Translations under genes and position numbers: made by a program | Assembly (NCBI GenBank): GCA_933207985.1 | Contig: OW240921.1 | Location: forward strand, 115,772,084-115,836,083 | Origin: Pelobates cultripes | Lineage: Eukaryota > Chordata > Amphibia > Anura > Pelobatidae | DNA: 64,000 nucleotides | Direction: 5' to 3' | Part shown: one piece after another, positions 24,986-63,019 of the stretch | Position numbering within the stretch: the stretch's first letter is position 1 | Layout: each line of letters begins with the position of its first letter | The notes under the pieces: model-generated | What the model was told of the DNA's origin: nothing | Database searches by the model: none | What the model saw: the letters and a program-made list of their open reading frames with translations, nothing else

Positions 24986-26239
24986 TTAATCCCTGATTCA
25001 CCATCCATCAATTCTTATTGATGATCGGACCTTTTGGCTGATGTGACCACAGGATTTGGCTGAATTTCTTTGGCATGGCTGGTCTCTGTGTCTGATCCAG
25101 ACCCCATATTTAGGCTGAATTCTTTTGGTTGTAACTTTGTGACTTCAGATGCTGTCTGAGCAAATCCTGCCTTTAATACAACTTTTTACCAGAGTCTAAC
25201 AATTCCACCTATGTGGCATTTCAAGAAAATCAAGCTTGTCATTACTTTAGAAAGCCAATGCTTGCAGCGCATGTTAAAACTAGAGATACCATCAATGTCA
25301 TTAGAAATCCTATAAACTCTCTGTGCCCTCAGGTGACATTAGGATAATATAAGGCAATCTCTATACAATCTCCTACTGGGCCACAAGGACTCGCCATAAT
25401 TCATCAACACCAGGACACTGGTATACGGCTGGGCAATGGGCCATCACAGGATTTATTTGATAAAGTGGTTCTTGTGGTGAATAATAGACTTGGCGATTCC
25501 TTTCGGATCACACAGCAGTCCAGGCGCATTTTGGCCAATCAGGTGTTCAGCAGATTTTCAAAAATTCAGAGACAAGATGTAACTGAATTACGGACTAACC
25601 AATGTCAAACCTGTTCTTGGGGGTCAACATTCTAAATTCCGCCTGTGGCGCGACAAAAAAAAAAATGATTGATGGAAAAGAAAGATGAATGATAGTTAAG
25701 AGACAGTCACTAAATGTTAAATTTACTCACAGATCAAGTGAGAATTAACCTATAGAGGGGAAATGAGTAGCTATAAATATATAAATATTTACATTTGTAT
25801 TTATTTTTATACAAATATATAATTTTATTTATTTTTACTGTTCCTCCTGTTTTTACCTGTATTTATTACAGCAAACCAAATGGTGGGGAATGTTCCTGTT
25901 AGTGTACAGCAGAATATATTTACAATATACTCTGATAAATGGCAGAGCAGGGACAGTTGGGGACAGAGGAGCGAATGTGCTGTATTACTTTTTATGGTTT
26001 TAAAAGGAGTTTTTAAACGTGAACTTACTGGCGCTTAAGGGAGTTGTTTTAGTTTATTATACAGACATTATTACTCTATGTTTAGGTTTTTTTTCTTATA
26101 TTAAGGAATCAGGTTGTGGATAAGGGATTTCTTTGCCAAGTAAGTGCCACCGAATTTTATTTTTTTGTTTACTTATTTACACTATGAGTGAATACTTGTT
26201 AATAAGGGGAATCACTCTCCTCTGTCAAGGCAGGCATTA
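24986..26239. other. Upstream region of the unrecognised gene
   Basis: 5' flank of the ATG at 24985 up to the hAT target site. No CpG-rich promoter is visible. Non-coding, AT-rich near 25780-25860. Confidence 0.5.
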
Positions 26240-26241
26240 TT

Positions 26242-30345
<4,104 letters not shown>

Positions 30346-30353
30346 TTCTAGGG

Positions 30354-30491
30354 CAAGGGTGCCCAAAAGGTAGATCTACAGATGTTGCAGAACTACAACT
30401 CCCTTGATGCTTTGCATACCTTTAACATGCCTTTAGAATGACAAAGCATCACGGAAGCTGTAGTTTCAAAACACCCTTTTCGGTACCCCTG
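30354..30491. mobile_element. Small hAT MITE abutting the large hAT transposon
   Basis: The termini CAAGGGTGCCCAAAAGGTAG and CTTTTCGGTACCCCTG are inverted copies. Flanked by TTCTAGGG (30346-30353) and TTCTAAGG (30492-30499). The left TSD is shared with the right TSD of the 26248-30345 transposon. Confidence 0.8.
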
Positions 30492-30499
30492 TTCTAAGG

Positions 30500-31749
30500 G
30501 ATTGCTTCCGGTCCAAAGGATTGAATCTTTCTATGCTTGGTAATGAGTGGCAATGCAATCTATGTCTGCACAGCAAAACAATTCTTTATGGAGCCAGACA
30601 TAGCATAGATGGAAAATCTGTGACCATATTAAAAAAATAAAAGATAAGTACAGATTATAGCCAAGTCCTGGTGTACTTACTGATATTTCTAGCTCTTGAC
30701 CGCAGCTAGATCAAGCCACCTGTGTCCACATGGATAATATTTCTGAAGTGTGACCACAGCTAGATCCTATTGTCCGTCTACACGGCTCGTACCTCTGCCC
30801 CTAGTCAAAGCACTGGATGTTTGTTTTTTTTTTGGTTCATTCTGGCAGCTTTCCATGGGTGAAGAATTAGACAATGTATGGTGTGATCAGCAATTAGCAA
30901 CTGCTTCCTCTGGAGGTTGTGGTTCCACCAAAAACTTTCAACACCAAAGTCATTGTTTCCCAATTCCTTACTTTCTCCATAAGGTAGTCCAGCTGGTGAG
31001 CAGGTTCATTGAAAGGGGGGGGAGGGAGGTGGGGATAAGATTTGTTACTACAAACTGTCCTCTCACACAGTCATTTAACTGGAAATATCTAGAATGAGAC
31101 TAAACATTTGTGACTTTCTTAACCCCTTCCCTTCCAAGTTCATTTGCATAGACTAAAATTCAAAACTGCACTCTGTACACAAACTATTGTTCAATCCCAA
31201 GCTTACTCATAGATTTAAAACAATTGTTCCACAAATTAAATAATTAATGTATTTTGCCTTTTTGTGCCAGAAATTATAGCAGCATAGGCAGCATTTAGCA
31301 TGTTATACCCTCTGACAAAAACAGAGGAAAAGAACTTGCCCTGCACAAATGAAGACATAAGACAACTGCAAACAGTGAGAACGTTTCCTTTTTAACGGTG
31401 TATATTGGGATTGTAATAAATGATAGGTGCACAACTAGACCATCTGGTTACTACTCTGTGTCTTCGAAAGAGACCAAGCAGGAACAGAACAGGAAATACT
31501 AGAAATAGTCAGAAACAGCCTGTGCTTCCCGGACACACATTTTTTGTGACAACAGGCAAACAGCCAGACAGGTTCTTGTCTTTACCACATTTTCTGATTT
31601 TTAGAGTAAGGAGACTAAGACATGGCATCTATATATAGCTTTCTACAAATGGAGAAAATGGGAGGGGAAGGGAGAGAGAAGCTCTGTAAAGATAAAGTGT
31701 ATTTAATTTAGTGTAGATATACATTTCCCCACCCATGCCCAGAGCCAGA
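30500..31749. other. No gene seen
   Basis: Lies between the hAT elements and the inferred 3' end of CHEK1. Short open frames only; no recognisable family. Confidence 0.55.
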
Positions 31750-32608
31750 TTTATATTTATTTATTACACCAGATACTGTCGCACTATATAAAAAGAGAGA
31801 ACTGCATGTTATATCGACTGCTGGTTATTTGAAAAAAAAAAAAAAAAATCACAGGTCTAAACAAGCATTAATGTCAAATTATTTAATGTGAACATTTACA
31901 AATCTTTTGGTCCAAAGCATTTGGACTCCTCAGTTTTATTAGAGGCATTTTGCAAGAGAAAAATCAGATTTCTGGATGCTGCTGGAGGAGACTGACACAG
32001 AACAAAGAATCATGATCTATCTGGCTCTATAAGTAAAGTAATAAAAGTCTTAACTGCATTTCCTGCAGAGCGCCCACGTTAATTGTTCCATGAATTTGTA
32101 GAACATGACTGCATACTGTGCAGAATCCCGCACACTAGGATCTGTGGCTTTCCTTTCATTGCATTTGGGAAGGAAAGGACACAAAGTCTGGTGCAATCTA
32201 CAGGGACTTCATCATATATCATCAGACATGGATGAAATGTCATTACCGCAACTAGATTTGATCAAATTTGATCAAAACAGTTCTATGCTAACTCACTGGG
32301 ATCTAGAAGAATATTATGGAAGAGCAACAAGCACAGCCTTCTGATGAGCACAGAAGAGAAAAACCCACAAACAGTAATATTTTTACAACCCAATGTGATG
32401 ATACATTACAATTCTAATCTGACTCCTTTCTCTCCTGAACAGCACAAATGTGAGCAGCCATACAGCCCCAACTCTCACACAACTCACAGAAACATGTTCA
32501 ATAACAATATGGATGATGTGCTGATTGGATCAAACAATTACTTAATAACATGAGTGAGAAGGTACGGGGCCCAAGAGAACCATGTCCAGTATTGGTGAAG
32601 TCCCTTTA
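31750..32608 (-). other. CHEK1 3' untranslated region
   Basis: Sequence following the CHEK1 stop codon (32609-32611). No repeat recognised apart from an A-run at 31833-31848. Minus-strand AATAAA signals occur near 31935 and 31755, so the transcript probably ends in this interval. Confidence 0.5.
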
Positions 32609-45754
<13,146 letters not shown>

Positions 45755-45890
45755 AATTCATGCCCCTGGCAGGGAAACAGAATAACAATCTGAATAGCAG
45801 ATACTTTCTATATGGAAACACACTGCACACGACCACCTCAGGGAAGTTGGTCATTGTACCCATTTCACTCGTCACATCTGAGTCAGTCTT

Positions 45891-47150
45891 GGGGTGATCA
45901 GCTAGTCAGTCAGTCAGTCCGGGGGTGATCTCCCAGTCAGTCAGTCCGGGGGTGATCTCCCAGTCAGTCAGTCAGGGGGTGATCTCCCAGTCAGTCAGTC
46001 AGGGGGTGATCTCCCAGTCAGTCAGTCCGGGGGTGATCTCCCAGTCAGTCAGTCCGGGGGTGATCTCCCAGTCAGTCAGTCAGGGGGTGATCTCCCAGTC
46101 AGTCAGTCAGTCAGTCAGTCAGTCAGAGGGTGATCTCCCAGTCAGTCAGTCAGTCAGGGGGTGATCTCCCAGTCAGTCAGTCAGTCAGTCTGGGGGTGAT
46201 CTCCCAGTCAGTCAGTCAGTCAGTCAGTCAGTCAGTCTCCAAAGTGATCTCCCAGCCGTCAGTCAGTCAGTCAGTCAGTCAGTCAGTGATCTCCCAGCCA
46301 GTCAGCCGTCAGTTCAGTAGTGATCTCCCAGTCAGTCAGTCAGCCACGTCAGTCTGGGGCATTCCAGTCAGTCAGTCAGTCAGTCAGTCTGTCTATCAGT
46401 CAGTCAGTCAGTCAGTATATCAGTCAGTCAGTCAGTCAGTCAGTATATCAGTCAGTCAGTCAGGGGCTCCCAGTGATCTCCCAGTCAGTCAGCTGGGGTC
46501 AGTCTGGGGGGTGATCTCCCAGTCAGTCAGTCAGTCGTCTGGGGTGATCTCCCCAGTCAGTCAGTCAGTCAGTCTGGGGTGATCTCCCCAAAGTCAGTCA
46601 GTCAGTCAGTCTGGGGTGATCTCCCAGTCAGTCAGTCAGTCAGTCTGGGGTGGATCTCCCAGTCAGTCAGTCAGTCAGTCTGGGGTACTCCAGTCAGTCA
46701 AGTCAGTCAGTCTAAAGTGATCTCCAGTCGTCAGTCAGTGATCTCCCAGTCAGTCAGTCAGGGGGTGATCTCCCAGTCAGTCAGTCAGGGGGTGATCTCC
46801 CAGTCAGTCAGTCAGGGGGTGATCTCCCAGTCAGTCAGTCTGGGGGTGATCTCCCAGTCAGTCAGTCAGGGGGTGATCTCCCAGTCAGTCAGTCAGGGGG
46901 TGATCTCCCAGTCAGTCAGTCAGGGGGTGATCTCCCAGTCAGCCAGTCAGTCAGTCTGGGGGTGATCTCCCAGTCAGTCAGTCAGTCAGTCTGGGGGTGA
47001 TCTCCCAGTCAGTCAGTCAGTCAGTCTGGGGGTGGTCAGTCAGTCAGTCAGTCAGTCTGGGGGTGGTCAGTCAGTCAGTCAGTCAGTCTGGGGGTGATCT
47101 CCCAGTCAGTCAGTCAGTCAGTCTGGGGGTGATCTCCCGGTCGCTCAGTT
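45891..47150. repeat. CHEK1 intron-1 minisatellite, right contig
   Basis: Same units as 43590-44150. The part 46229-46740 is much more irregular than its flanks (AAAGTGATCTCC in place of GGGGGTGATCTCC, missing bases), and clean units resume at about 46745. The array ends next to the promoter. Confidence 0.95.
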
Positions 47151-47420
47151 TCGGGGTTCGGTCGCTCGGTCTCGGGGTTTTACCACTTTCTCGCCTTTTC
47201 CCGCTCTCTGGGCTTCAAACTCCCGGCGAATGACGTGACGTGTTAAAGGTAAGTCCGACGCTGCGTGATGACATCATCGGGAAAGTCCCGCGCTGTGTGG
47301 GCGGAGTTATCAGTTTATAAGAAGGCGGGACAGAGAGGGGGCGGGGTCAGTAGGCGGGGCTATCATAGACAGATGGGCGGTGCCAATGAGCAGGGTGATC
47401 AGACAGCGGGAAAGAGGGCG
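47150..47420 (-). promoter_or_regulatory. CHEK1 promoter and candidate non-coding first exon
   Basis: A GC-rich stretch in AT-rich DNA, upstream of the first coding exon. It holds an E2F-type site TTTCCCGC (about 47198), CRE-like TGACGTGACGTG (about 47231), TGATGACATCATC (about 47266), a GGGAAAGTCCC element (about 47279) and a GC box (GGGCGG near 47300). A minus-strand donor, GTG|GTAAAACC, would end an untranslated first exon at 47184, with intron 1 running down to the ATG exon at 45754. E2F control of CHEK1 is known in mammals; the first exon here is inferred. Confidence 0.6.
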
Positions 47421-47439
47421 TGGCCAGTGAGGCTACTGT

Positions 47440-47995
47440 CAGTTTCAGTCCCAACTCACACTCACCGAGACCACGCTTTACTCCAACTCACACTCACCGA
47501 GACCACGCTTTACTCCAACTCACACTCACCGAGTCCACACTTTACTCACACACACCGAGTCCACACTTTACTCCAACTCACACTCAGAGTCCAAGCTTTA
47601 CTCACATTCACTGAGACCAAGCTTTACTCCAACTTACTGAGACCAAGCTTTACTCCAACTCACAGTGAGTCCACATTTTACTCAAACTCACAGAGTCCAC
47701 ACTTTACTCCAACTCATACTCACAAAGTCCAAGCTTTACTCAAATCACTGAGACCAAGCTTTACTTCAACTCACACTCACTGAGTCCAAGCTTCCCCCAA
47801 TTTGCACTCACTGGGTCCCATCTTCACACTCAGTATTCCAACTTCACCTCCAGCTCACACTCAGTGTCCAAGCTTTACCCAGCTCACACTCAGTCACCAA
47901 GTTTTACCCAAGCTCACACTCACTCAGTGTCCAAATTTTACCCCAGGTCATACTCACTCCGTGACCAAGTTTTACCCAAGCTCACACTCAAGCTA
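47440..47995. repeat. Degenerate minisatellite upstream of CHEK1
   Basis: Units around CTCCAACTCACACTCACCGA followed by GACCACGCTTTA, about 32 bp, becoming more diverged to the right. It starts within 150 bp of the CHEK1 promoter motifs. Confidence 0.88.
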
Positions 47996-47999
47996 GCAG

Positions 48000-49010
48000 A
48001 AACAGGAGGGAAGAGAATGAAAAAAAAAAAAACACCACCTCCAAGATAATGTAAAACACAAAATAGATTTAGAAAGACTGTCAGCCCAAACATCCAAGGC
48101 ATAATGAGAGATAAAAGTATTGGAAGAATACCAGTTGACCGCTCTACAAATGCTCTCCAAAGACATGTTCGCTACAACTGCCCAAAAGGTTGACATAGCT
48201 CTAATAGAATGTGGATGAACCCCTAGGCATCTGTAGCTCCTGGACCTTGTAGGCTTTGAGTATAGCCTTAACGATCCATCAAAAAATTGTTGCAATTGAG
48301 GTAGCTTGAACCTTGCAAGATCCAGAAGGAAGATGTGTATACTTCCTCTAGTACAGGGGTAGGCAACCTTTGGCTCTTACAGCCATAATGTTGGCAAAGC
48401 ATCATGGGAGGTGTAGTCCAAAATGTCTGCAGTGCCAAAGGTTACCTATCCCTGCTTCTAGGCTTTAGACCTTTCCAAGTAAATTGAGACATCTTGTAAC
48501 ATCTAAAGAATGTCAGTCCTACTCCTCCGGAGCAGGAGATGGAAAAGTAAGAAGGACCACCTCCTCTTTAACGTTAATTGAACAAATGTCTTAAGGATGA
48601 ATTGGCAGCAAGGTACAAGGTCCACTTTGTCAGGAAAAAAGGAAATAAAAGGATCCTGAGATGAGACCACCTGGATTTCATAGAGACTGTTCTGTCAGAT
48701 GTAGTCACCACCAAAAAGAAACATTTCAAAGTCAGTAACCAAAGAGATGTGTCCTGCATTGGTGCAAACATAGACTTAGACAGGGCCCTAAGGACCAGAG
48801 GAATGTCCCATCTAGGAGTAAAATCCTTCACAGGCAGAGTCTGGTTTTTGACTGCCATCAGAAATCTGGAGACCAAAGGATTCAAGGGCCATTTAAAGCC
48901 AGACATCACTGAAATGGCTGATATTTGGACTCTGAGAGAACAGAGGGACAGGCCCTTATCTAAACCAGATTGCAAGAATTCCTAAATCTATTAATCCAAA
49001 GGGGCGGTGA
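48000..49010 (-). mobile_element. DIRS-type retrotransposon remnant (tyrosine recombinase)
   Basis: Minus frame 48975-48574 reads as the recombinase middle (LDKGLSLCSLRVQISAISV, PLVSRFLMAVKN, SLWLLTLKCFFLVVTTSDRT). Frame 48295-47993 reads as its C-terminus with HPHSIRAMSTFWA and the Tyr-containing FISHYALDV. This is the wording of DIRS-like YR enzymes known from amphibians. A short hAT MITE interrupts it. No other DIRS genes or split repeats are seen here. Confidence 0.72.
48353..48454. mobile_element. 100-bp hAT MITE inside the DIRS remnant
   Basis: CAGGGGTAGGCAACCTTTGG and CAAAGGTTACCTATCCCTG are inverted termini. The centre has CAAAGCATCATGGGAGGTGT. The flanking octamers CCTCTAGT and CTTCTAGG match at six of eight positions. 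Confidence 0.7.
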
Positions 49011-50395
49011 CCTCAATGTTAAAGCATATTACCAAGAGCTTCTCAAGTTTTGAGGTAAGAACTAAATGGGCTTGTTAAGGCTGTCACTTCCTAATACCGC
49101 TGGCAGGCAGGGTCATAGTGGTTGCAAGGAGGAAACCTAAACTACAGGTTATTTTCATACCCCAGGGAGCTGCATACCAGGGGCTAATAAGAGAGAACGG
49201 CTGAACTCTTAAAAAAGCCAAATAAAAAAAACGGGCAAGGTAAACTAAGGTAAAAACTAAATGTTCTCACGGATAACTGTGTCCATGCAGTCAAAGAACA
49301 GGAAAAAGACTGACATTCTGATAGGGAGGGATGGGGGGCATTTTTACATCCTGTCCTTATCAGCCAAGTGGACAAAGCTAACCCTTAAGTGATGCTGCCG
49401 TGGTTTGTCCAGGAATATGCGGTTTATTGTAACAGCAATTCCTTCCCCATTGACGTGTTGCTTTAACAGTGTTATGAGTCTAACGCAGAATATGTTGTGT
49501 TCTGTGTTGTAATTGATGGACTGAGCTGATTTTGCAATTGATGGACTGGTTGCCATGGTAACACCACGAGCATCATTTGAATCCCTGGCAACAGAGAGTA
49601 ATGTATTGACAGATCCTAGGGCAGCACAGCGATTTGGGAAACGTGACTCTCTATTACAGCTAGATGGGGACTTACAACATGCTCTTGGGTCTAACTAAAT
49701 ATATAGAATATAAAGAGAGTGTGAGAACTTTACTCTACAGTTCTAGTTATCTAAACCGCTTACTTATTGAAATATAATCCAGTACAATTTCCACTTATTT
49801 TGCTGTATTTCCTATTAAATGTGCAAGATATAATCTGCAGCCAACAAGACAGAATTGTCTGGTACTGCTCTAGGGGCCCCAAAAGCAGGCACACGTTATG
49901 CAACACCCGGGGATAGGAAGGCAGGGATTGTGCTCGGGCCCAAAATAGACAGTTTCCAGCAGTAATTAAATGGAAGATATAAACATGTCCTATAAAATTA
50001 TCACACTTTACTAAACACATGTTCAGAGAACATGAAAATTTATAAGCAAATTGTACGGTGTTACAGATTATGTTGGTGCCATGTATTGTGCATGATGATA
50101 CATTCTTTATCTCATGGGATATCACTTTATAAATTAATAAAACAGACTGCGGCTTATACCGTTACATCCACCTATTGACACTGGCTACACACCAGATGTG
50201 CTCAGCTTTGAAACCATAAATGAATTGTCAAACTGCTAGAAGAGAGAGGTGTAAAATCCGCATGTAATCAGATGCCATGTGGGTACACGTTGAGGTGGAT
50301 TCCATAAAGATACTGGTTATGTTATGTGTCAGAGTACTGAGTGTTTGTGAGACATAGGCGTTATGTCACATGGTCAACCTAAACACTACCACCCT
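49011..50395. other. No gene seen
   Basis: Between the DIRS remnant and the TTAA element. Non-coding, with nothing recognised. Confidence 0.55.
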
Positions 50396-50399
50396 TTAA

Positions 50400-52676
50400 C
50401 CCCTTAAGGACCGGCCTGTTTTGGCCATGTTGTACGTTAAGGACCAGGGCTGTTTTAACACTTTTGTGGTGTTTGTGTGTAGATGTAATTTTTCTCGCTC
50501 TCATTTACTGTTCCCATACAAGTTATATAGTTTTTTTTTCCCGGACAAGAAGGGCTTTCTTTACATACCATTATTTGTATCATGTCAATTTACTGTAAAA
50601 ACAAAAATAAAATGCTGAAAAATTTAAATAAAAAAAATGTTTTTTGACTTACTTGAAAAATCTTTTACTCCTCTACAAAAGCTAATGAAAAAAAAAATGC
50701 TAAATAGATTCAACATTTTGTCCTGCGTTTAAAAACACCCAGTGTTTACGTGCTTTTTTTTTGCAAGATATAGGGCTATAAGTACAAGTAGGACATTGCG
50801 GTTTCAAAATACATATTTCTAACATTTATCAATAGGGACATTGTAACACATCTGTCATAAATCTCTGAATCACACCCCACATGTACATATATTTTTTAAA
50901 GTAGACAACCCAGGGTATTCAATATGGGGTATGTCCAGTCTTTTTTTAGTAGCCACTTAGTCACAAACACAGGCCAAAGTTAGCATTTATATTTGTGTGT
51001 TAAAAATGCAAAAAACAATTATGAATGCTAACTTTTGGCCAGTGTTTGTGGCTACTAAAAAAGACTGAACATATCCCATTTGTTATACTTTGGGTTGTCT
51101 TATTTTGCAAATGGTATGCCATCATGGAATAATTCTCATTCCTTGGCTACCATACGCTCTCAAAGGCAACATAACCAATCTGGCAAATTTCAATGTAAAA
51201 AATGGAAAATCAAGCCTTAACAAAATTATAAACGCAACACTTTTGTTTTTGCCCCATTTTTCATGAGCTGAACTCAAATATCTAAGACTTTTTCTATGTA
51301 CACAAAAGGCCTATTTCTCTCAAATATTGTTCACAAATCTGTCTAAATCTGTTTTAGTGAGCACTTCTTTGCCGAGATAATCCATCAACCTCACAGGTGT
51401 GACATATCAAGATGCGGATTAGACAGCATTATTATTGCACATGTGTGCCTTAGGCTGGCCACAATAAAAGGCCTCTCTAAAATGTGCAGTTTTACTGTAT
51501 TAGGTGGGGTCTGAAAACCTGTCAGTATCTGGTGTGACCACTATTTGCCTCACACAGCGCAACACATCTCCATTGCATAGAGTTGATCACGTTGTTAAAT
51601 ATGGTCTGTAGAATGTTGGTCCACTTCTCTTCAATGGCTGTGCAAAGTTGCTCGATATTGGCAGGACCTGGAACACGCTGTCTTATACGCCAATCCAGAG
51701 CATCCCAAACATGCTTAATGGGTGACATGTCCGGTGAGAATGCTGGCCATGCAAGAACTGGGATGTTTACCACAACGAACTGCAGTCAGGTCGAGACCCC
51801 GATGAGGATGACTAGCATGCAGATGAGCTTCCCTGAGACGGTTTCTGACAGTTTGTGCAGAAATTCTTTGGTTTTGCAAACAGATTGTTACAGCAGCTGT
51901 CCAGGTGGCTGGTCTCAGACAATCTTGGAGGTCCTGGGCTGGTGTGGTTACATGTGCTTTGTGGTTGTGAGGCCGGTTGGATATATTGCCAAATTCTCTG
52001 AAATGCCTTTGGAGACTGCTTATGGTAGAGAAATGAACATTCAATTCACGGGCAACATCTCTGGTGGACATTCCTGCAGTCAGCATGCCAATTGCACACT
52101 CCTCAAAATGTTTGACATCTGTGGCATTGTGCTGTGTGATAAAACTGCACATTTTAGAGTGTGCTTTTATTGTGGCCAGCCTAAGGCACATCAATAATGC
52201 AATAATTATGCTGTCTAACAGCATCTTGATATGCCACACCTGTGAGGTGGATGGATTATCTCAGCAAAAAAGAAGTGCTCTCTAACACAGATTTAGACAG
52301 ATTTGTGAACAATATTTGAGAGAAAGAGGCCTTTTGTGTACATAGAAAAAGTCTTATATCTTTGAGTTCAGCTCATGAAAAATTGGGGCAAAAACAAGTG
52401 TTGCGTTTATAATTTTGTTCAGTGTGTATATATTATTTTTTTAGTTTATTTACTAACATTTTTATTTTCCAGCGATCACATGGCCCGCGGGGGCCCAATT
52501 TGCTGAGGGGGGACTGTCTGGGCTGTCAGGCAGTCCCCCCAGACCAGGAGCAACGCCGATCGCCAGCAAGGGAACGGCGGCGATCGGGTAAGTAATTATG
52601 AATGTTCAGGACCGTCATCAGTCCTCAAGGGGATGTTTCTGATCATGGTGCTGAGCCGTCATTGGTCCTCAAGGGA
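50400..52676 (+). mobile_element. TTAA-flanked piggyBac-type non-autonomous element
   Basis: TTAA at 50396-50399 and 52677-52680 flank termini CCCCTTAAGGACC and GGTCCTCAAGGGA. It contains an internal inverted repeat around CACTTAGTCACAAACAC (about 50955) and GGCCAGTGTTTGTGGC (about 51037). A GC-rich hairpin, GGGGACTGTCTGG...CAGGCAGTCCCC, lies near the right end (52509-52542). No transposase coding seen. A Tc1 element is nested in it. Lies between STT3A and CHEK1. Confidence 0.8.
51225..52428 (-). mobile_element. Internally deleted Tc1/mariner element
   Basis: Long inverted repeats (about 200 bp) begin ACAAAATTATAAACGCAACA on the left and end with the complement on the right. Minus-strand frames give the N-terminal helix-turn-helix half of a Tc1 transposase (52239-51715; for example GMSTRDVARELNVHFSTISS) and a C-terminal piece (51773-51522; WPAFSPDMSPIKHVWDALDW). 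The central catalytic part between them is missing, so the copy cannot encode an active enzyme. The left outermost bases are diverged. Confidence 0.88.
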
Positions 52677-52937
52677 TTAATATCACAGAGGAGGAGGTTA
52701 ATGAGGAAATATAAATAAAACGATCGGTCCATTTTGGAGAATTAGATGTAATTGCCATATGATAAAAATGTCCAGTCTATACATTTTATATTGTTTTTCA
52801 AACACAACTTTAAATGAAATGCATCCTTCAGCACTGATTTTACTAATGGCAGCTTCACTTAAAGAGACATCATTATAGTCACAGTTTAATGTAGTGGTTC
52901 TGGTGTCAACAGCCTGTCCCTGCAGGCTGAGCAATGA

Positions 52938-53236
52938 AAATGCTGCCTTTTCAAATAAAAGGCAGTGTTTACATTGCTGCCTTGGAACACCCCGAGATGC
53001 TCCCTAGTCCAGTGATGCACATTGTGCAGCACTGATTTTCAGCCTGGAGAAGCTAGACTTCATCCATAGAGATGCACTGATTCAATTAATCTGAGGAGAT
53101 GCTGATTGGCACAGTGTTTTGCCGCACATGCTATTTGAAAGCATTGGATTGGCTGAGATCATCAAGAGTGTAGCCACTCCAGCATTATAGTGTCAGGGAA
53201 ACATGATTGCATTCCTGACACTAGAGTATTCCTTTA
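52938..53236 (+). repeat. Dispersed DNA-element family B, copy 5
   Basis: AAAAGGCAGTGTTTACATTG start, GAGGAGATGCTGATTGGCAC block, GATTGGCTGAGATCATCAAG block and right end CACTAGAGTATTCCTTTAA. Lies just 3' of STT3A. Confidence 0.7.
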
Positions 53237-53636
53237 ACAAAGGTTGGGCTTGCTTTGAGAACTAGGTGCAGAATGGGCTTGTTATGTGTTCATATCTCAT
53301 CCAAATATCTCAGGATGTCAATCATGTTAATACTGTACAAGTTTGGTCAACACTTCGCTGGCTGGATAAAGTGTTCCAATCAGCTGAAATAACGCTAGTG
53401 ATTAGAAAAACAGTTTTTATCCCATCTTTAATCGACCACTTTAAAGTCAAAACAAACAAAAAAATCATTTTGGTAACATTCATAACAACCATCCCACCAC
53501 ATATGGAGAGCAACCAGCGTGACTCGGCGGCCAATTACTTCTATATCTGTCGGTCAATAGAAACGGTATAAAAAAAAATCTCAGAGTTCACAGGTGAAGG
53601 CGTTCAGTGCTGTTTGTATGAAAGCTAAAGGCAAAA

Positions 53637-62619
<8,983 letters not shown>

Positions 62620-63019
62620 TTAAAAACAAACACACACATAGTTTAGAATGCTGCGGACCATGTCTGTAAAACTAAATTATAAAAAGAATGTAAAGACAAA
62701 GAACACCACAATATACAGAGACATGCTTTAACGGAGGAGGAAGTGGCAGAGGTAACAATGACAATCAATATCCAATGTAATACATGGGATCTGCGCAGCC
62801 CCCCTTAAAAAAGAAAGTTCTCTTAGAAAAGTCCTGCTTTATCTACACATAGACTAAATTTATACAATTTCACTGCAGTAACCAGTATCTAATCTAAGCA
62901 GCTAGGCCTCAGATTTACTATTTTTGGATAAACTAAACAATTAAATTATCCAAAAATATTAAATTGAGGTCTAAAATGGCCCAGTTTTGATCAGGTGGTA
63001 CTCTTCTTTATTTCGACTG

